A DNA stretch of 64,000 nt from NCBI GenBank assembly GCA_033961575.1, contig CM066732.1:73074687-73138686 (forward strand), in the 5' to 3' direction. Source of the DNA: Aselliscus stoliczkanus (taxonomy: Eukaryota; Chordata; Mammalia; Chiroptera; Hipposideridae). A program made the translations under genes and the position numbers. The first letter of the stretch is position 1, and every line of letters begins with the position of its first letter. Of the stretch, positions 1 through 10,254 are shown piece by piece. The notes beneath the pieces are model-generated. The model saw nothing but the letters and a program-made list of their open reading frames with translations, ran no database searches and was not told the DNA's origin.

Positions 1-729
1 CATAATAGGTAAAGCAAAAAAACAAAAAAACCCAAACATGTTATTTCTATAGATAACAGAAAATACTATTTAGTAAAATTCAAAAATTCCTGACTAACTC
101 TGGGAGATACCGTTCAATAATTGATATACATCTGATAACAGATATTTACTAGAAGCCTAAAAACACTCTTAAGATTTAGACATCAGTTGACCCATTAAAG
201 TCAATAACAGGTTAAAAAAATGTAAATGTTTAATTCAACATTGTTTTGAAGTACCAATCATTCAATTATGTAAGAGAAAAAAGAAATAAAAGTTTTAGAG
301 GAAAAGAGAGGCAAAATTCCCTACACATAATATGATATATACCTGAACAACCCTAGAGAATCAGATGAAAAGAAGAAAGGAAGGAAAGAGGGAGGGAGGA
401 AACTACAAAATGTTCAGTCAGTTGTTACACAATTTATATCTTAAAATCCAATACTTTCCTATATAAAAACTATATAGATTTGAAAAATTATATGAAGGAA
501 TACCCTATTTACCAAAGCAATACTCATGTACACATACTCACATACAACTTGGTAATAAAAAAGAAATGGGAAAAGAACCTCAAAATTTTCTAAGAGACAA
601 AGGTTATAAACTAGTGCAAATATATATGTATTTTTGGTTAAGAATATTCAATAATAAATATTATTGTTTCGTATAAATTAATCTAAATATTTGGTGAAAA
701 TTTTTCCAAATCCTGAAGTGAAACAACTT
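1..729. other. AT-rich DNA, no gene seen; probably upstream part of an old L1M relic
   Basis: Very AT-rich sequence with no open frame of interest. It runs without a visible boundary into recognisable old L1 ORF2 sequence, so it is probably the decayed upstream part of the same L1M insertion, but I could not align it by eye. Confidence 0.4.
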
Positions 730-1420
730 TTAAAATCAAGATTAGGAAATCCAGAAACCATAAGAGAATATGTTGATAAATTAACCCTCATAAAAATGTA
801 AAACTTCTGTGTGGTTAAGACCAAATAGTATAATAAAGACAAAAGCCAAAAAATAAATTAGGGGAGAATATTTGCAATATATTCAAAGGTAAAAGGCTAT
901 TTGTCTTAAAATATAAAACTCTCCTAAAATAAATAAGGAAAATACCCCAAATCCTTTAGAACAATATAGATTAATAGGTATTTCACTGAAAAATAAACAC
1001 ATATGGCTTGGCTTATAAGCAGATGGAAGGATGCCCAATCCCTCTTACAAATAAATACAAATTAAAGCAAAATAAAGATAGCATTTTTTAGCTGCCAGAT
1101 TGGCAATAGTTTGATAGTATACAGTCTTGGCAAGATTGTGAGGAAAAAAGCATTATCACACACTGGCAGTGGATGTACACATTGTCACACTCCCTCAGAA
1201 GGCAATTTGACAGTATCTATGAAAACTAAAAATGTTCATATCCTCTAACACAGAAATTTCATCTTGAAGAATTTATCTTACAGATAGACTTGCATTATGT
1301 ATGTAACCATGAACATACAAATAATAATAATAATAATAATATTAATAATGCTTCAAAACATAATTTGCAGCATTAAATAAAAAAAAAAATCTGGGAGCAA
1401 CCTAAGTATTCACATAGAGT
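730..1420 (+). repeat. Old L1M LINE fragment, ORF2 C-terminal region
   Basis: This stretch follows the order of old mammalian L1M ORF2 3' sequence. It has the 'AACTTCTGTGTGG' block, then the 'CTGCCAGATTGGCAA' block, then 'CACACTGGCAGTGG', 'GAAGGCAATTTGACAGTATC' and 'GCAGCATTAAAT', ending at 'GGGAGCAACCTAAGTATTCA'. It has many stops and a short (TAA)n expansion near 1320-1345. It is a pre-existing relic into which L1 copy A later inserted, and it appears to resume at about 6355. Subfamily (L1MC/L1ME-like) is not resolved. Confidence 0.75.
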
Positions 1421-1429
1421 CAAATGGAC

Positions 1430-1637
1430 ATGAGTCCAAGGGTTCTACTGCCTGGGTTAGTATCTGCCTGGTTCCAGCACTTACTAGTTCTGTGACCATG
1501 AACAAACTCCTTAGGCAATCTGTGCGTCAGTGTCCTCAGGTGTGAAGTGTTACTTTAAAAAAACTATCTATTTCATAGAATTGTGGTTAAGAGTAAATGA
1601 GTTAACACATATAAAGTGCTTATAACACAATATGGGT
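1430..1637 (+). repeat. MIR SINE relic
   Basis: The sequence shows the MIR order: 'CTACTGCCTGGGTTAGTATC', then 'TTCTGTGACCATGAACAA' (core), then a decayed 'TCAGTGTCCTCAGGTGTGAA' and 'GAGTTAACACATATAAAGTG'. It is a highly diverged ancient tRNA-derived SINE inside or beside the old L1M. Confidence 0.8.
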
Positions 1638-1956
1638 CATATGTATATAAAAGTATACTTGTATACTTTTTAAATTATAGTATTTAAATGTTGTGATATT
1701 TTCAATTGCAGTATTTTAAAAATTGCATTTGTAATACTGTAATATTTAAAAACTGTAGTGTTTTTCAATTGTTTTAAATAGTAATGTATTAAATTATTTT
1801 AAAACATTGTGAGTTCATTGTTGATATGAAAAAATCTCCAGGATATATTATTACACTCAAGATATAAGATAAAGAGAGAGACCCAAGATGGTGGAGTAGA
1901 TAAACTTTGTGCCTACTTCCTTCCATGAACACATTAAAAATTATAGTTAAATTATA

Positions 1957-2035
1957 TTGGGTTCTCAGAAAAGTCATGATGCATTTTTGCAATGAAAAAC
2001 AGAAAAAATATGTCATGACTTTTCTGACAACCCAA
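1957..2035. mobile_element. 79-bp palindromic mariner-type MITE
   Basis: The element starts 'TTGGGTTCTCAGAAAAGTCA' and ends with the inverted complement 'TGACTTTTCTGACAACCCAA', so almost its whole length folds into one hairpin. It is flanked by TA on both sides (1955-1956, 2036-2037), the target duplication of Tc1/mariner elements. It resembles in layout the ~80-bp MADE1-type MITEs of mammals. It interrupts the 5' region of L1 copy A. L1 copy C has the uninterrupted version at about 59790-59800 ('ACAAATTATAGGACAATC'). Confidence 0.85.
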
Positions 2036-2888
2036 TAGAACAGTTAACCTGGAGAATTATCTAAAGTATAGCTGAACAGAAGTTTTATAACTAAGGCTAT
2101 AAGAAGAAGCCACTTCAAGACTGGTAGGAGGGGCGGAGAAGCAAAACAGGCTAGCTCCAAACCACCATGTGGCAGCTGAGAACAGGGAGGGATATCTCAA
2201 CCATGGAGTTTCTCCCTGGAGAAACAATGGACCCCAACTGCAAACCAGTCTCCCTAGCCCAGAGTACTGGTGCCAGGAAGAGGTGCCCCCACAACATCTG
2301 ACTGTGAAAAACAGTGGGGATTCCAATCATCCAGGTGGAACAAGGCTGCAGAAAATGCAAACATCCTCTTAAATGACCCGAGCACAGGCACTCACCTCCG
2401 CTGGAGCACAGGCTCCAGCGGAGGGACAGTAAGTCAGAGAGGTGTCGTAGACATACAGCGGTCAGATTGAGGTGTGTGATTTCAAAGCAAGGGCTGGAGG
2501 ACAGTTGCCATTTTCCCTGTATAGAGCCCTTTTCCCCTGCAGCCAGCAGAAGGGAACCATCTTTCCTGTGTTGAGCCCACCTCCACAAGGCAAAATCTGA
2601 ATCTCATTGGCATGATGAGCTCCTTTGCCTCCATCCTGCTGACTCAGCGGGACCAGCTCCATGCAATGTGCCCAACACCAGAGGTGTTTTGTCCACGCTG
2701 TCAGCCATGCAGATAGTTTTGCAAGATACTTTCTTGCATAACTATCAGAGTTCATGGGCTTCAGGCAGGTGGCAACAGGCTTTGGTGTGCTCTGAGACTT
2801 TTGCTGAGTAGCTCCAGACTCAGCACTGGCACCAAAGCACAGTCTACATTAACTTATTGACCACAAGGGTTCCCACACTAGTGACTCT

Positions 2889-3398
2889 TTGAGACTTTGC
2901 CTCACCCAACTTGCAACCACAGGAGGCTTTATCAGTAGCTTAACCTTAAGGGAACTGGCAGGTGGCAGCAGGCCTCCAGGTTTCTTGGCATTTTGCAGAG
3001 CCACCCCAGGCCTGGTATTGGTGGTAGACATCCTCAGTTCACAGTGCAACATTTCCCATATGCATCTAGGGTTAGCACAGTCAGTGACCAACTTCAGATC
3101 ACTTTGCAGCTCCTACCAGGTAATCCCCAGCTGGTCACAGGCAGTGGATGACCTGTTTCTGTGTGGGAGCTCCTCCCAAGGGGCTCCAGAACATACTTGG
3201 AAGTTGGCTCAGACCACGGGAAAGCACTACCCAACTAGCCCCACAAGCAGCACATGCAAAGGGTGGTCTCAACAGGCACTAAAGATCACTGGGGCAAATC
3301 CTACTCAGTGCGGTAAGCCGCCTACGCAACAGGCTGTAAGCTGTGGACGTGTTCAAATTCCACAGTCAATCAGACTGAGGGTCAATACCACCTACTGA
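2889..3398 (+). other. Sense open frame (169 codons) in the 5' region of L1 copy A
   Basis: An uninterrupted frame lies upstream of ORF1 on the element's sense strand. It encodes a Gln/Ser/Gly-rich product with no recognisable domain. Copies B (35609-35875) and C (about 60630-60990) align at DNA level, but their frames are shifted or broken, for example 'YQVAPGRSQA' in B against 'YQVIPSWSQA' in A. It may simply be a GC-rich 5' UTR with few stops. A role as an upstream L1 ORF is unproven. Confidence 0.3.
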
Positions 3399-3592
3399 TG
3401 TGCCAATAGCAATCAAATCTCAACCATAACAGAAGGGCACACACAACCCAGACAAGGGACAATCCTGGAGCACCCAGAGCAGGTGACCAGGGAGACTGTG
3501 CCCCATTGGGCACCTACTACATAAGGCCACCCGGCCAAGATTGGAAGACAGTTGATCTACTTAATACAAAGAAACAAACAGACAGGCAGCCA

Positions 3593-4470
3593 ATGAGGAA
3601 ACAAAGAAATGAGTCCCAAATGAAAAACAGGAGACAACCCCAGAAAAATAACTAAATGAAATGGAGGCAAGCAACTTACCAGAGACAGAATTCAAAACAA
3701 TGGTTTTAAGGACGTTCAATGAATTTAGTAAGAATTTCAACAGAGAGATAGCAAGCATATAAAGGACATAGAAACCATAAAAAAAAAAACTGTCAGAAGT
3801 GAAGAATACAGTAACTGAAATGAAGAATGCACTAGAAGGAATCACCAGCAGACTAGATGAAGCAGAGGATCAAATCAATGATTTGGAAAACAAAAGGTAT
3901 CAGAAAACACCCAATGGAACAGCAAAAATGAGAATTAAAAAAAATGAGGATAGTTTAAATTAAGAGACCTCTGGGAAAACATGAAGTGTAACAACAACAC
4001 ATCATAGGGGTACCAGAAGGAGAAGAGAGAAAGCAAGGGATTGAAAATCTGTTTGAAGAAATAATTGAAAACTTTCCTAGCCTGGTGAAGGAAATAGACA
4101 CACAAGCCCAGGGAGCACAGAGAGTCCCAAACAAGATGAACCAAAACAGGACCACAGCTAGACACATTATACTTAGAATGACAAATGTTAAAAACAAAGA
4201 GAGAATACTAAAAGCAGCTTGAGTAAGGCATCTAGTAACTTACAAGGGAGCTCACATAAGACTGTCAGCTGATTTCTCAGAAACTTTGCAGGCCACAAGA
4301 GATTGACACAAAATATTCAACGTGATGAAAAACAAGGATCTACAACCAAGATTACTTGACCCTCAAATCTATCATTTATAATCAAAAACAGATAAAGAGC
4401 TTCCCAGACAAGAAAAAGCTAAAAGAAGGGGTTCATCACCACCAAACCAGTATTACAAGGACTTCTTTAA
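3593..4470 (+). pseudogene. ORF1: L1 ORF1 pseudogene, copy A
   Basis: L1 ORF1 encodes the RNA-binding chaperone of the L1 ribonucleoprotein. The ATG at 3593 opens 'MRKQRNESQMKN', matching the N-terminus seen in copies B and C. Recognisable blocks follow: the coiled-coil region 'EVKNTVTEMKNAL', the RRM-region block with 'IIGVPEGEERKQGIENLFEE', and the end 'FITTKPVLQGLL' with a TAA at 4468. Early stops, a frameshift at a poly-A run near 3780 and a 12-bp loss just before the stop show that it is not functional. The ORF2 start follows 37 bp later. Confidence 0.8.
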
Positions 4471-4506
4471 GATGGAAAAACAAAGATCAAAATTATGAAT
4501 CATAAA

Positions 4507-5115
4507 ATGACAATTACTTTCAATGTAAATGGATTAAATGCTCCACTCAAAAGACATAGGAGGGTTGAATGGATAAGAAAACAAAAACCTTATATATTCT
4601 GCCTACAAGAGAATAACTTCAGATTGAAAGACACACACAGACAGCAAGTATAGGGATGGAAAAGATACTTCATTAAAGTAGAAACAAACAAACAAACAAA
4701 AACAAAAAACAAAAAAAGTTGAGGTAGTAATACTTATACCAGACAAAACAGACTTGAAAATAAAGGCTATAAAAAGAGACAAAGAAGGACCCAGTAATCC
4801 CACTTCTGGTTATTTATCTGAAGAAACCCAACTGCTATTTTGAGGGTACATGTTCATCCATATGTTCTTTGCAGCATTGTTTACAATGGCCAAGATGTGG
4901 AGGCAGCCTGGGTGTCTGTCGATGGAAGAACGGATAAGGAAGAGGTGGTACACATATACAATGGAATAGTGTTCGGTCATGAAAGGGAATGGGTTCTTGC
5001 TATCTGTGGCGGCATGGATGGTTTTGGAGACTATTGTGCTCAGGGGGTGTAAGACAGAGAAAGGCTGATGCCTTGTGATTTCACTTATATATGGAATCTA
5101 AAGAACAAAATACAT
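4507..5115 (+). pseudogene. ORF2: L1 ORF2 remnant, copy A: endonuclease start fused to ORF2 C-terminus
   Basis: The ATG at 4507 begins 'MTITFNVNGLNAP', the start of the L1 apurinic-like endonuclease with its early catalytic Asn. 'CLQENN' marks the region of the catalytic Glu. After 'RDKEG' (4788-4790) the sequence jumps to the ORF2 C-terminal block 'IPLL...', continuing through 'FAALFTMAKMWRQPGC'. The remaining endonuclease, the whole reverse transcriptase and most of the C-terminal domain are absent. The endonuclease frame enters the C-terminal DNA out of frame. In this copy a one-base deletion just after the junction also breaks that frame, which then reads on openly from about 4840 to 5052. 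Several other stops are present. Confidence 0.82.
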
Positions 5116-6354
5116 AAACAAAACAGAAACAAACTCATAGATATAGAGAATAAACTTGGTTTTCAGATGGGAGGATTTTGGGGGTGAATAAAAAGGGGAA
5201 GGGATTAAAAAATACAAATTGGTTGTTACACATAATCATGGGGATGTAGGGTAAAGCATAAGGAATAGTCAATAATATTATTGTTGTACAATATTACAAT
5301 AATATTGTAATAACTATGTATGATGTCATATACTAGATTTCTTGGGGTGATAGATGGGAGGTGGTTTGGGAGCATGGCGAGAAAGGTGAAGGGAGGGCCG
5401 GGCGAGTAGCACGTTGGTTAAGAGCTGGCTTGGGACGCCAGTTCTGAGCAGCAAGGCCCCGGTTCGGATCCCAAATATGAGGGCCAGTGATACTGCCCTC
5501 TACAGCTAAGATGGTGAACAACTGCTCCACCTGGAGCTGGGCTGCTGTGAGTTGCCAGTGACAGTGTAGCTGCAGCCCCTGCTGCAGTGGGCTGCCACAG
5601 GCTACAGTGAGTGGCTGGCAGCCAGCATGAGCAGCCAGCAGCTGGTGTGAGCTGCTGAGAGCCGCCATGAGCGGCTGTCCAGAGGATGGCAACCAATCTG
5701 CCTCACCCGGGAAGAGCGCAATGATGATACCAACATGGACCAGTAAAGCAATGTCCTCAACAACTAGACTGAAGAACAAAAGGACAGCAACTTGTCTGTT
5801 CCCCTTCCCCAATTCCCCAACGCTGTTCCCCTTCCCCAATTCCCCAATAAAATCTTTTTTTTAAAAAAAGGTGAAGGGATTAAGAAGTACAAACTTGTAG
5901 TTAAAAAATAGTCGTGGGGATGTAACATAAAAAACAGGGAATATATTCAATAATATGGTAATAACTATGTATAATGCCATGTGAATATGATTAAGTCAGG
6001 GGATCATTTCTTAAATTATACAAATGTCTCACCATTATGCTATATACCTGAAATTAATATAAAATAATATTAAATGACAACTGTAATTGAAAAATTTAAA
6101 AAGGAGGGAAAAATTGAAGGGAAATAAGATGTTCAAATTTCCAGGTATAAAACAAATAAGTCATAGGGATGTAATGTACAGCATAGGGAATATAGTCAAT
6201 AATATTGTGACAGTGTGGTGCATTGTCACATGGTTGCTGGACTTACAGTGATCACTTCTTTTGCTATATAAATGTTGAATAACTATGGTGTATACCTGGC
6301 ACTAATATAATATTGTATATTAGCTATATTTTAATAAAAATCTTTTTTAAAAAC
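5116..6354 (+). repeat. L1 copy A 3' UTR with three tandem diverged units (interrupted by a SINE)
   Basis: Three related units can be seen, each with a 'GTACAAA...TCATGGGGATGTA...GCATA(A/G)GGAATA...GTCAATAATAT...AACTATGTATG' order. They lie at about 5190-5340, 5870-6010 and 6110-6260. The second closes with 'CCTGAAATTAATATAAAATA', and the third with a different end, 'CACTAATATAATATTGTAT', followed by 'AATAAAAATC'. Such repeated L1 3' UTRs can carry more than one potential 3' end. Confidence 0.7.
5395..5866 (+). mobile_element. T+-class tRNA-headed SINE (472 bp) in L1 copy A
   Basis: It begins 'GGGCCGGGCGAGTAGCACG' with a pol III A-box-like 'TGGTTAAGAG' and a B-box-like 'GGTTCGGATCC'. The middle is a GC-rich 'GCTGCTGTGAG...CAGCAGC' region, then comes a conserved tail 'GACTGAAGAACAAAAGGACA'. 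The end is 'CCCCAATAAAATCTTTTT', that is a polyadenylation signal followed by a pol III terminator-like TCTTT. A perfect 13-bp target-site duplication, AAAGGTGAAGGGA, flanks it (5382-5394 and 5867-5879). The tail carries a small duplicated 'GTTCCCCTTCCCCAATTCC' block. Confidence 0.93.
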
Positions 6355-6735
6355 TAAGTGTAATATAAAGAAAAAACTGATGGAAAACTAGCAGGAAATT
6401 TTCTATCACAAATATCCTAATTGTACATTAAAACTTTAACATAAAAATAAAGCAAAACATTTTTTAAAAAGAAAGAGAAAAAGTAAGATACAGAACAGAG
6501 TACTCCAATGTATGTTCAAAAAGATATGTATTCACATAAAGCTTCGAGATGATGTGAACATCTAAATGTATCACACATTTCCTATAGGGTACACAAGGAA
6601 CTGATGACATTTTTTGCCTGTGGGGAAAATGATCAAGATCTGAGGTCAGAAGCAGGTATTTTGTGTATATTTATGCATGGCTTGACATTTTTCACTTTGG
6701 GAATACATTAATTTTATAATTTACAAATCCAAGTA
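6355..6735 (+). repeat. Old L1M 3' end, continuation beyond L1 copy A
   Basis: The text 'AAGATACAGAACAGAGTACT', 'ATATGTATTCACATAAAGC', 'TACACAAGGAACTGATGACA' and 'TTGCCTGTGGGGAAAATGA' follows the order of L1M 3' ends. It fits 'AATCTCCAGGATATATTATT' just left of copy A, so copy A split one old L1M. Confidence 0.6.
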
Positions 6736-6737
6736 CG

Positions 6738-6928
6738 TTTTTTTTTTCCTTTTTTTAAAAAAAAATTGGGGAACAATGTGCTTTTTCCAGGACCCATCAG
6801 CTCCAAGTCAAGTAGTTGTTTCAATCTGGTTGTGGAGGGTGCAACTCAGTGGCCTATGTGGAGATTGAACCGGCAACGTTGGTATTATAAGCATTGCACT
6901 GTAACCAACTGAGCAACCAGCCGCAACC
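6738..6928 (-). mobile_element. tRNA-headed SINE, single unit, minus strand
   Basis: Read on the minus strand it starts 'GGTTGCGGCTGGTTGCTCAG', has B-box 'GGTTCAATCTCC', then 'GTTGCACCCTCCACAACC' and 'AACTACTTGACTTGGAGC', and ends in 'TTCCCCAATTTTT'. It is the same family as the plus-strand copy at 11088. The target duplication is not clear. Confidence 0.85.
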
Positions 6929-7444
6929 AAAACACACAGCTAGTGAAAGAGGTCCTTGCATTAAATTATAGTTTTTAGCCTTCTTCAGGAATAAGGTCAC
7001 AGTCCCTCCCACTTCCCTCTTCTTTTTCTTCTGTAGAATGTCCCCTCTGATTACATTACCCATCATAACTCCAGAAAACAGGGTAATTGGTGTCAGAAAA
7101 ACATCTTTGTGTTTTGTGGTTATAATGCTTTGCAGCTGAAATTTACAAAAAAGCCTTAAGTGTAAAAATAGAAAGCAGTGATTCTCCACACAAGTCTTTA
7201 GCCCACTCAAACAGATCTCCCAATTGGTTTCTATATTTCATCCCATCTGAATGCAGAAATGACTGGCCCTTCTTTAGCCTTTCATTTTTACATGTAATTA
7301 AAGAGCTGATTATTTACTAGTAACCTCTACATACGTGTTCAAAGTTTATTCAAAGTCGAAACCATTTTAAATTATATTAATACTCACAATCCTGCAATCA
7401 TTCAGTTCTTTTCAACAGGACAATGAAATTGAATAGGACATATT
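6929..7444. other. No gene or repeat recognised
   Basis: Ordinary-looking sequence. The minus-strand 118-codon frame at 6854-7210 starts inside the SINE and has no recognisable content. Confidence 0.5.
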
Positions 7445-8030
7445 ATCTATACTCATTTTCTATTGCTGTGCAACAAATGATCACAAACTTAACACAGTGC
7501 GCATTAATTGTCTCAGTTTCCGTAGGATTCTTAGCCTAGCCAGATCCTGTGCTGGGGTGTCACAAGATTGCAATCAAGGTGTCAACTGGACTGAACTCTC
7601 AACTGGAGCTTGAGCTCCTATTCTAAGCTCATTTAGGTTGTTGGGAAAATGTGTTCCCTGCTGCTTGTATGATCACAGGCTTACCTGCAGTTGGCTGTAG
7701 ACTAATCTCGGATCCTAGAGAATACCCTAGGTCCTTGCCAAAGGCCCCCTTCATAGGCCATCCTACAATATTCAATTTCCTTCTTCCAGGCCAGCAGGCA
7801 AAGCTCTCATTCCAATTGGCTAAGAAGGAATCTGATATAACATCACATAATCACAGTAGTAACATCCCAGCTCCTTTGCCATAGAATGTAACCTAATCAA
7901 GGGAATGACATCCCTTTGACATATTCTCCTGGTCACGTCCATCCCCCATTCAAGAGGAAGGATTATCGAAGGGTGTGACTCATGGGGATTATTTTAGGGT
8001 GTGTCTGCCACAGGCTTCCACCTGAGAGAT
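7445..8030 (+). repeat. Ancient interspersed repeat, class uncertain
   Basis: Begins 'CATTTTCTATTGCTGTGCAA' with 'CACAAACTTAACACAGTG', and later has 'ACATCCCTTTGACATATTCT' and 'GATTATTTTAGGGTGTGTC'. This is the start-to-end pattern of a common mammalian old repeat whose name I cannot fix without a library search. A second diverged copy appears at about 28885-29335. ORFs in it are chance frames. Confidence 0.5.
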
Positions 8031-9270
8031 CAGTCAGGAATGTTTGAACTTATTAAAGAAGGTGTAAAAGATAAAATAAAATAAATTCAATGTGATGTAC
8101 TTGCAGACAAGGACAATGTCAACATCTGGCAAAGACTGCATTGTGATATTTGTTGACATGCTACTTGGTAGTTAGAAAATGGCATGTAAATATTTTTGTA
8201 ACTGAAAATTACTTGAATGGCCATGTTCCATAAACAGTTCCATGAGCTGTTTTGATTTTTGCCTTCTAACCTATGCCAGCAAGAACATTTTTACAGCAAA
8301 CACACACCAAAAAAGGCCATGCTCCCAGAAATTATCTATTTTCTACTGCAACTCAAACTTGACATTTGGATACAATCCCCCAGGGAAATTTTTGTTGTTT
8401 CTTTTAAACGTTATTTCTTCAAATCTTGACATTTAAGAAGATGGGAGCCACCTGTTCAGAAATAGTTTGGGGAGATAATATCCAACTGGCATATAGGTGC
8501 TTACAGGTCACTGGGTCTCCTGATCCCTTCCTCATTTCTTTTGCTTAACCTCTAGAGACATATCCTTTTCTCCAGTCACTAAACTGTGTTTAAGAGAGAT
8601 TAGAATTATCGAGTTCAGCTGAGCCCTGTAGGACCTGATTAGTCACCTTTCTGGAATAAGTATCAGTTTTTGCTGAGATAATAGTTTAAAAAAAATAATG
8701 ATTAAATTCATTTTCTAAATGAAATTATTATAGGCTGGTTAATAATTTGTATTTATTTGTTTATAAATAATTTAAATATCTACATAGTTTACCCTTGAAA
8801 ATTATAGAAGCAGAAATAGGCCAACCATTTCAAGTAGTGATATAAAAGAAATAGAGTACACATAGACTTCAATGAATAAGAACATGCCCATACATGGCTT
8901 TTCTTCTTATTTTTACAAGATAACAAAGTCTTCTAGGAAAAAGATCCCAGAACATCTGAGATCAGAGGATCCATCTATATGAATGCCAATCACTATTCAG
9001 TTATTCAGGACTATCACATACAAAACAATGATTGCATTACTTACAAATGAAGTTGACATGTGAGTGAAACTCCAAGATAAAGATAAGACATTAGCTGTAT
9101 CTAAATTATATTTTTTTTAAAAAAGAAACAAGCTAAAGAAAAAAAAAGAAAAGAAATTATATTTGAAAGAAATCCTTAAATAGAATCCAAGTGCTAGGAT
9201 TGCCTATCCCTGGGTCTTAGATATATAAATGGACACTGCCTGAAAATGCCATTTACAGTGAATTTTCTCC
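8031..9270. other. No gene or repeat recognised
   Basis: AT-rich unique-looking DNA. A-rich tract near 9106-9160 ('AAAGAAAAAAAAAGAAAAG'). Nothing else supported. Confidence 0.5.
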
Positions 9271-9274
9271 CCAG

Positions 9275-9500
9275 ATTCTTCCTCAGACTAACTGACCTGA
9301 GTTAAAACTCAACTCTTCCCCATCAACCCTTTGACTTTAGGCAGGTCACTTAGGCAGCCTTAGTTTATACATCTGTAAAGCAGGGTTAATTGAACAACCT
9401 ATGAAGTTCTTCAAAGTGAAAGAGATATTACACTCAACTATTTTCAACACAGTTCCTAGTACATAGTAAGTGCTCATTAAATTATACCTGTTATTAATAA
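9275..9500 (+). repeat. MIR SINE relic
   Basis: Shows 'GACTTTAGGCAGGTCACTTA', 'CTTAGTTTATACATCTGTAA', 'TCCTAGTACATAGTAAGTGC' and 'TCATTAAATTATACCTGTTA', the core and 3' end of MIR. Confidence 0.85.
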
Positions 9501-10004
9501 CACTATATAGAAAAAAGTTATTCAACCAGAATACTTCTCAACAAGTATCTGCTATCTCATAAAGTATATGTAAACTTTATGGGTTTGGGGGAGGCAGTTT
9601 AAGTCTTGAAATACAATAAACATAATGGTAATAGGTGTGAACATTAACACATCTATGTGTTAAAATTATATGATCTTCTTTAACGGCTGTCTGCATTTTA
9701 TGCAATTGAAAAAAAAAAAAAGTTATTTTCTAAAGTTTCTTTTTCATGACTACTGAGAGTAAGGCCAAAGAGAATTTTCAGGGGCCATGTATCTGAGTCA
9801 GAGAAGAAGGGCACACTCAGCCACCTTGTACTCCTGGAGAGACAAGTACTAGCACAACATTACACATTATTGACCAATGACAACAGTTTGATTTGCTGTT
9901 TTCTTAACCACTTTTTGCATAGTTTGAGTTCCTCTAAAGGCCTGCATATCTCCAAGTCTTTCTTCCTCTCTGTGCAGCAAGTGTAATCCCAATGTTTCTT
10001 TCTC
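9501..10004. other. No gene or repeat recognised
   Basis: Mixed sequence with a poly-A run at about 9708-9721. Nothing coding is supported. Confidence 0.45.
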
Positions 10005-10088
10005 CGCTCCCACTTCCCCTCCCTTCCCCTTCTCCTCCCCTTTCCCTCCCCTTCCCTTCTCTCCTTTCTCTTCCCCTTCCCTTCTCCC
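10005..10088. repeat. Polypyrimidine (CCCTT/TCC-rich) tract
   Basis: About 85 bases almost purely C and T on the plus strand, in repeated 'CCCTTCCC' and 'CTCCCC' blocks. The overlapping Arg/Gly/Glu-rich minus frames and Pro/Ser-rich plus frame are products of the low complexity. Confidence 0.9.
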
Positions 10089-10254
10089 TGTCTGGAGCAG
10101 AGTGGCAGCAGTTCCACACACTGTGTATTCAGTCTCTCTCAGCCCCTACGGATTTCATCATCTCATTATTGAAACCCAGTGCCCTTTGTTCACGTCTAAG
10201 GTAGATATTAACATTTTTATTGAAAACCAAAGTAATTCACTTACTCTGAATTCT

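Larger units (their letters stand above)
1873..6354 (+). mobile_element. L1 copy A: internally deleted, non-autonomous LINE-1 (ORF1 plus truncated ORF2)
   Basis: A near full-length element starts at 'CCCAAGATGGTGGAGTAG', the usual L1 5' end. It has a GC-richer 5' region of about 1.7 kb, an ORF1 relic (3593-4470) and an ORF2 start (4507). A direct junction at about 4788-4790 joins the first ~95 codons of ORF2 to its last ~105. The 3' UTR is made of three diverged units and ends 'TTTTAATAAAAATC'. Compared with a typical ~1,275-residue L1 ORF2 protein, about 1,070 codons are missing, including all of the reverse transcriptase. Copies B (34690) and C (59715) share the junction. It was interrupted later by a MITE (1957-2035) and a SINE (5395-5866). 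The copy is dead, with stops and frameshifts in both ORFs. Its target-site duplication is not clear. Confidence 0.88.

Noticed and set aside
2889..3398. Candidate host gene exon
   Set aside because: Homologous sequence lies at the same place in L1 copies B and C, so it is retroelement 5' sequence.
5333..5839. 168-codon minus-strand frame; similar frames at 62216-62564 and 40892-41347
   Set aside because: All are the antisense of the GC-rich body of the same SINE family.
7445..8030. Naming this block as a specific MER or LTR family
   Set aside because: The pattern is familiar from other mammals, but I could not assign the name reliably without a repeat library.
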